Assembly (NCBI GenBank): GCA_003457145.1
Contig: DMSR01000188.1
Span: forward strand, 1 to 9,909
DNA length: 9,909 nt
Source of the DNA: Bacillus sp. (in: firmicutes)
GTDB taxonomy: Bacteria > Bacillota > Bacilli > Bacillales > Cytobacillaceae
Direction of reading: 5' to 3'
The notes under the pieces are model-generated. The model made no database searches. It was not told the DNA's origin and saw nothing but the letters and a program-made list of their open reading frames with translations. The translations under genes and the position numbers were made by a program. Of the stretch, positions 7,033-9,909 are shown piece by piece; positions within the stretch are counted from its first letter, which is position 1; each line of letters opens with the position of its first letter.

Positions 7033-7061
7033 TTGACATGTAATTATAGGTTCGTTATGAT
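7033..7061 (+). promoter_or_regulatory. Sigma-A promoter of metK
   Basis: A perfect TTGACA -35 (7033-7038), a 17-base spacer and TATGAT -10 (7056-7061). Transcription should begin near 7068-7070, about ten bases before the riboswitch P1 helix, so all metK transcription from here passes through the riboswitch. Confidence 0.9.
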
Positions 7062-7080
7062 TTTGATTTGAACGGATACT

Positions 7081-7221
7081 CTCTTATCCCGAGCTGGTGG
7101 AGGGACAGGCCCAATGAAACCCAGCAACCTGCTAGACGAGAAAAAATACCCTGTGAACAGGTGATTTTTCTGGGCAAAGGTGCTAACCTGACGCAAGGGA
7201 ACAGCCCTTGAACGATAAGAG
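7081..7221 (+). ncRNA. SAM-I (S-box) riboswitch aptamer
   Basis: The P1 helix pairs CTCTTAT (7081-7087) with ATAAGAG (7215-7221). Between them are the conserved S-box blocks: GAGCTGGTGGAGGGAC with GGCCCAATGAAACCCAGCAAC (kink-turn and P2/J2 core), then AAAGGTGCTAACCTG and the closing GAACG before P1. The aptamer binds S-adenosylmethionine; binding stabilises P1, which frees the downstream terminator and stops transcription when SAM is plentiful. Placement before the SAM synthetase gene fits product feedback. Confidence 0.97.
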
Positions 7222-7255
7222 CGAAAGGCGCGGATTAAAGCTAAAACCTTTCCTC
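7219..7255 (+). promoter_or_regulatory. Riboswitch antiterminator helix
   Basis: GAAAGG (7223-7228) pairs with CCTTTC (7247-7252). GAG (7219-7221), the last bases of the P1 3' arm, can extend this with CTC (7253-7255) across one bulged C. It therefore competes with both P1 and the terminator 5' arm, the expected S-box switching arrangement. Confidence 0.75.
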
Positions 7256-7275
7256 AAGTAATGGAGAGGTTTTTT
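7243..7275 (+). terminator. Riboswitch-controlled terminator of the metK leader
   Basis: AAAACCTTTCC (7243-7253) pairs with GGAGAGGTTTT (7263-7273), 11 bp with one G-U pair, closing a 9-base loop. The 3' arm merges into a T-run (7270-7275). It should form when SAM locks P1. Confidence 0.93.
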
Positions 7276-7517
7276 ATATTGTTTTTTTCTGTTCTCTGTA
7301 TGCTGGTTTTTGGCACCATTGTGTGCTATCCAGCAGGAGATCTGCCTTCTTTGGTGTCATTGCTCCCATGGGTAGGATTAGAAAAAGTGAACTTTACCTC
7401 TATGCTTAACTAATTTTTCTAATAAAAACTCAGCGTTTATTTCATACTACATAGGGAATGAGTACCGTATCAAACCGAGGTCTGTATTGGGACAGTCTCG
7501 ATCAATTTCAATAAATG
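7276..7517 (+). other. Long post-terminator metK leader with two hairpins
   Basis: About 250 bases separate the riboswitch terminator from the metK start. Besides the possible micro-ORF there is a nested structure at 7312-7358: GGCACCA (7312-7318) with TGGTGTC (7352-7358), enclosing GCAG (7333-7336) with CTGC (7342-7345). A second hairpin at 7476-7500 pairs CGAG/CTCG and CTGT/ACAG around ATTGGG and ends 17 bases before the metK ribosome binding site. Neither has a T-run. I found no second promoter with good hexamers and spacing. Confidence 0.5.
7279..7413 (+). CDS. Possible micro-ORF in the metK leader (44 codons; 50 from ATG 7261)
   Basis: An open frame runs from ATG 7261 or TTG 7279 to TAA 7411-7413. 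It encodes a hydrophobic N-terminus (FFSVLCMLVFGTIVC) followed by YPAGDLPSLVSLLPWVGLE. ATG 7261 lies in the terminator loop and has no ribosome binding site. TTG 7279 has GGAGAGG (7263-7269) nine bases upstream, which is the 3' arm of the riboswitch terminator. The one hydrophobic stretch would make a single-span membrane peptide. The LP-rich part faintly recalls the N-terminus of VanZ-like membrane proteins, so this may be a truncated remnant. It could equally be chance: terminator arms of this kind look like Shine-Dalgarno sites by composition. Transcription would be SAM-controlled with metK. Confidence 0.3.
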   Translation: MFFSVLCMLVFGTIVCYPAGDLPSLVSLLPWVGLEKVNFTSMLN

Positions 7518-7530
7518 AGGAGGAAATCAG

Positions 7531-8730
7531 ATGTCAACAAAACGTCGTTTGTTCACTTCTGAATCAGTAACAGAAGGCCATCCGGATAAAATTTGCGACC
7601 AGATCTCTGATGCTATTTTGGATGCCATCCTTGCAAAGGATGCCAATGCCCGTGTTGCTGCTGAAACATCTGTTACAACTGGCCTTGTACTTGTTGCAGG
7701 CGAGATCACAACATCTACATACGTAGATATTCCGAAAATCGTTCGTGAAACGATTAAGGAAATTGGATATACACGAGCAAAGTATGGTTTCGATTCTGAA
7801 ACTTGCGCAGTGTTAACGTCAATTGATGAGCAATCCGCTGATATCGCTATGGGTGTTGACCAGGCACTCGAAGCTCGTGAAGGACAAATGTCAGATGAGC
7901 AAATCGATGCGATCGGTGCTGGTGACCAAGGTTTAATGTTTGGTTTTGCCTGTAATGAAACAAAAGAGCTTATGCCTCTTCCAATCGCATTGGCACATAA
8001 GATTTCACGCCGCCTGACTGAAGTTCGCAAGGAAGAGATCCTTCCATACCTGCGTCCTGACGGAAAGACTCAGGTAACGGTTGAGTATGACGAAAATGAC
8101 AAGCCTGTCAGAATCGACACAATTGTTATTTCCACACAGCATCATCCAGAGGTTTCACTTGAGCAAATCCAGCGCAATCTTAAAGAGCATGTTATCAATC
8201 CTGTTGTACCTAAAGAATTGATTGACGAAAACACAAAATACTTCATCAATCCTACAGGCCGTTTTGTAATCGGCGGACCTCAGGGAGATGCAGGTTTGAC
8301 TGGCCGGAAAATCATCGTTGATACTTACGGCGGATATGCTCGCCACGGCGGCGGTGCTTTCTCTGGTAAGGATCCTACAAAAGTTGACCGTTCTGCTGCA
8401 TATGCTGCTCGTTACGTTGCGAAAAACATCGTAGCTGCAGGACTTGCTGAAAAAGTAGAAGTACAGCTTGCTTATGCAATTGGTGTTGCCCGCCCGGTAT
8501 CGATCTCCATTGATACTTTCGGAACCGGAAAAGTTAGCGAAGATGTCTTGATTGATGTTGTTAATAACAACTTCGACCTTCGTCCAGCTGGAATCATCAA
8601 AATGCTTGATTTACGCAAACCAATCTACAAGCAGACAGCCGCTTATGGACACTTCGGCCGCACTGACGTTGACCTTCCATGGGAGCGTACAGACAAGGCT
8701 GAAACATTACGTACACAAGCACAGCAATAA
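7531..8730 (+). CDS. metK: S-adenosylmethionine synthetase
   Basis: MetK makes S-adenosylmethionine, phosphate and diphosphate from methionine and ATP (EC 2.5.1.6); it is cytoplasmic and essential in most bacteria. The 399 residues match family length. Visible signatures are [13 protein letters not shown] (15-27, ATP and metal ligands), GAGDQG (129-134, PROSITE-type motif 1), and [17 protein letters not shown] (273-289, phosphate-binding loop, motif 2). ATG 7531 follows AGGAGG (7518-7523) with a 7-base gap. Transcription comes from the sigma-A promoter at 7033-7061 and is gated by the SAM-I riboswitch, so the product represses its own synthesis. A strong terminator follows 8 bases after the stop, so the unit is monocistronic apart from any leader peptide. 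Confidence 0.98.
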   Translation: MSTKRRLFTSESVTEGHPDKICDQISDAILDAILAKDANARVAAETSVTTGLVLVAGEITTSTYVDIPKIVRETIKEIGYTRAKYGFDSETCAVLTSIDEQSADIAMGVDQALEAREGQMSDEQIDAIGAGDQGLMFGFACNETKELMPLPIALAHKISRRLTEVRKEEILPYLRPDGKTQVTVEYDENDKPVRIDTIVISTQHHPEVSLEQIQRNLKEHVINPVVPKELIDENTKYFINPTGRFVIGGPQGDAGLTGRKIIVDTYGGYARHGGGAFSGKDPTKVDRSAAYAARYVAKNIVAAGLAEKVEVQLAYAIGVARPVSISIDTFGTGKVSEDVLIDVVNNNFDLRPAGIIKMLDLRKPIYKQTAAYGHFGRTDVDLPWERTDKAETLRTQAQQ

Positions 8731-8737
8731 TGGAATA

Positions 8738-8774
8738 AACGGGAGTTGCATAGAAATATGTAACTCCTGTTTTT
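8738..8774 (+). terminator. Rho-independent terminator of metK
   Basis: A 15-bp stem (8738-8752 with 8757-8771), with core GGAGTTGCATA pairing with TATGTAACTCC and two G-U pairs overall, closes a GAAA tetraloop. It is followed by a T-run at 8770-8774 and starts 8 bases past the metK stop. Confidence 0.95.
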
Positions 8775-8972
8775 ATTTTCCGTCTCATATATGAAGCCTC
8801 AGGAGCTAGATGTTTGCTTTTGCTCCAAAAGGTGTAAAATAGATTATTACCTGTATTTTCCCTTAGATTTTACTGCAATTCTAAATAGATTAGTGGTAGT
8901 ATTAGATAGTATGTTTCCGAGTGAAGTGTTGAAAAATAAATTTTTTCTGAAATGGAGTAGGTGAAGTACATA

Positions 8973-9909
8973 ATGTGTGGTTTTATCGGTTGTGTACACG
9001 AAAAGGCACAAGAATTCAGCAGTGAGCAAAAGCAGCTGTTTAAAAATATGAATGATATCATTACCCACCGCGGACCAGATGATGATGGGTATTTTTATGA
9101 TGAACATATCCAGTTTGGTTTCCGCCGTCTTAGCATCATTGACATTGAATGCGGCCATCAGCCGCTGACTTATGAAAATGAACGTTACTGGATCATTTTC
9201 AATGGTGAAATTTATAACTATCTTGAGCTTCGCGATGAGCTTATAGAAGAAGGGCTTGAGTTTGAGACTCATTCTGACACAGAAGTGATCATTGCCCTAT
9301 ACAGCCTTTATAAAGAGCAGGCTGTTGATAAATTGCGCGGGATGTTCGGGTTTGTTATTTGGGATAAACAGGAACAGATGCTTTATGGTGCACGAGATCA
9401 TTTTGGAATCAAACCATTCTTCTATTTCGAAGATGGGGAGCGCACTTATTTCGGCTCAGAAAAGAAGAGCATCCTTCTTGCGCTGGAAAATGATGTCCTT
9501 GATTATAAGGCATTGCAGCATTATTTAACTTATCAATTTGTTCCTGAACCTAATACAATGTCTGAAGGTATCCATAAGCTGGAGCCAGGTCATTATTTTA
9601 CAAAGAAAATCGGTTCTCCTATGGAAATTAAGCGTTATTGGAAATCAAGCTTCAAACCAATCCATAAAACAGAGGATCAGTTCATAAAGGAAATCAAGGA
9701 CGTTCTTTTCGATTCAGTGAAGATGCATATGCGCAGTGATGTGCCAGTAGGTTCTTTCCTGTCTGGCGGAATTGACTCTTCGATCATTGCTTCAATCGCT
9801 AAAGAATATCATCCTGCGATTAAAACGTTCTCCGTAGGATTTGAGCGCAATGGCTTCAGTGAAATCGATGTTGCGAAAGAAACAGCCGATAAGCTTGGCG
9901 TTGAAAATA
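8973..9909 (+). CDS. asnB: Asparagine synthase (glutamine-hydrolysing), 3' end beyond the window
   Basis: AsnB makes asparagine from aspartate, ATP and glutamine (EC 6.3.5.4). The first 312 codons are present and the frame is still open at the right edge; the B. subtilis enzyme is roughly 630 residues as I recall it, so about half is missing. Cys2 is the class II glutaminase nucleophile exposed after Met removal. The glutaminase domain shows THRGPDD (31-37), NGEIYN (77-82) and SDTEV (101-105). The synthetase domain has begun, with the ATP-pyrophosphatase P-loop SGGIDSS (264-270). ATG 8973 follows AGGTGA (8959-8964) with an 8-base gap and places the catalytic Cys at position 2, which settles the start. 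The 198 bases after the metK terminator show no clear promoter; TAAAAT at 8835-8840 with TTGCTT at 8814-8819 is poorly spaced (15 bases). B. subtilis also has asnB beside metK. Confidence 0.96.
   Translation, partial: MCGFIGCVHEKAQEFSSEQKQLFKNMNDIITHRGPDDDGYFYDEHIQFGFRRLSIIDIECGHQPLTYENERYWIIFNGEIYNYLELRDELIEEGLEFETHSDTEVIIALYSLYKEQAVDKLRGMFGFVIWDKQEQMLYGARDHFGIKPFFYFEDGERTYFGSEKKSILLALENDVLDYKALQHYLTYQFVPEPNTMSEGIHKLEPGHYFTKKIGSPMEIKRYWKSSFKPIHKTEDQFIKEIKDVLFDSVKMHMRSDVPVGSFLSGGIDSSIIASIAKEYHPAIKTFSVGFERNGFSEIDVAKETADKLGVEN

Noticed and set aside
7402..7530. Open frame running from the micro-ORF end into the metK start
   Set aside because: It has no start with a ribosome binding site, no recognisable content, and ends in the wrong frame over metK.
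7527..8030. Minus-strand open frame of 167 codons antisense to metK
   Set aside because: It lies wholly opposite the strongly supported metK frame, its composition (serine-, alanine- and isoleucine-rich) is that of a mirror frame, and it has no family resemblance.
8847..9272. Minus-strand frame of 141 codons before and across the start of asnB
   Set aside because: It is mostly antisense to the asnB glutaminase domain, with no recognisable domain or ribosome binding site.
1..9909. CRISPR arrays, tRNA or rRNA genes, insertion sequences, toxin-antitoxin or defence genes
   Set aside because: No regularly spaced repeats, tRNA or rRNA cores, transposase motifs or such gene families were seen on either strand.

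Overview
The window reads as chromosomal DNA of a Bacillaceae bacterium (Bacillus or a close genus). The evidence is AGGAGG-type ribosome binding sites, TTG starts, intrinsic terminators ending in T-runs, an S-box (SAM-I) riboswitch before metK, and a gene order that, as I recall it, matches the ytkD / ytlACD / ytmAB / pckA / metK / asnB neighbourhood of B. subtilis. It is a conserved housekeeping region. I see no phage, insertion sequence, CRISPR array, toxin-antitoxin pair or defence system.

Layout, left to right. Bases 1-117 hold a structured stretch with no convincing gene, then the ytkD leader. ytkD (118-594, +) is a Nudix hydrolase. A minus-strand operon, ytlA-ytlC-ytlD (3333 down to 755), encodes a lipoprotein, an ATPase and a permease of an SsuABC/ThiXYZ-type importer, and ends in a clear terminator. 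ytmA-ytmB (3468-4539, +) runs divergently from ytlA: an alpha/beta hydrolase and a small DUF2584-type protein. ytmB and pckA converge at 4540-4636, each with its own terminator. pckA (6232-4643, -) encodes ATP-dependent PEP carboxykinase; its extended -10 element overlaps a sequence fitting the CcpN operator consensus. A divergent DCC/DUF393 thiol-redox gene (6421-6840, +) lies between pckA and metK. The 690-base gap that follows holds a short palindrome resembling a shrunken Bacillus intergenic repeat, a textbook sigma-A promoter, the SAM-I riboswitch with its terminator, and an unusually long post-terminator leader. metK (7531-8730, +) and its terminator come next, then the first half of asnB (8973 to the right edge, +).

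How the genes fit together. pckA makes phosphoenolpyruvate for gluconeogenesis and is probably glucose-repressed through CcpN. metK makes S-adenosylmethionine and is feedback-controlled by its riboswitch. asnB makes asparagine. ytkD is expected to clean oxidised nucleotides. The ytlACD substrate cannot be read from sequence.

The least ordinary part is the 255 bases between the riboswitch terminator and metK. It contains a 44-50 codon hydrophobic reading frame whose only Shine-Dalgarno-like sequence is the 3' arm of the riboswitch terminator, plus two hairpins. This could be a SAM-controlled micro-ORF, a decayed gene fragment, or chance.
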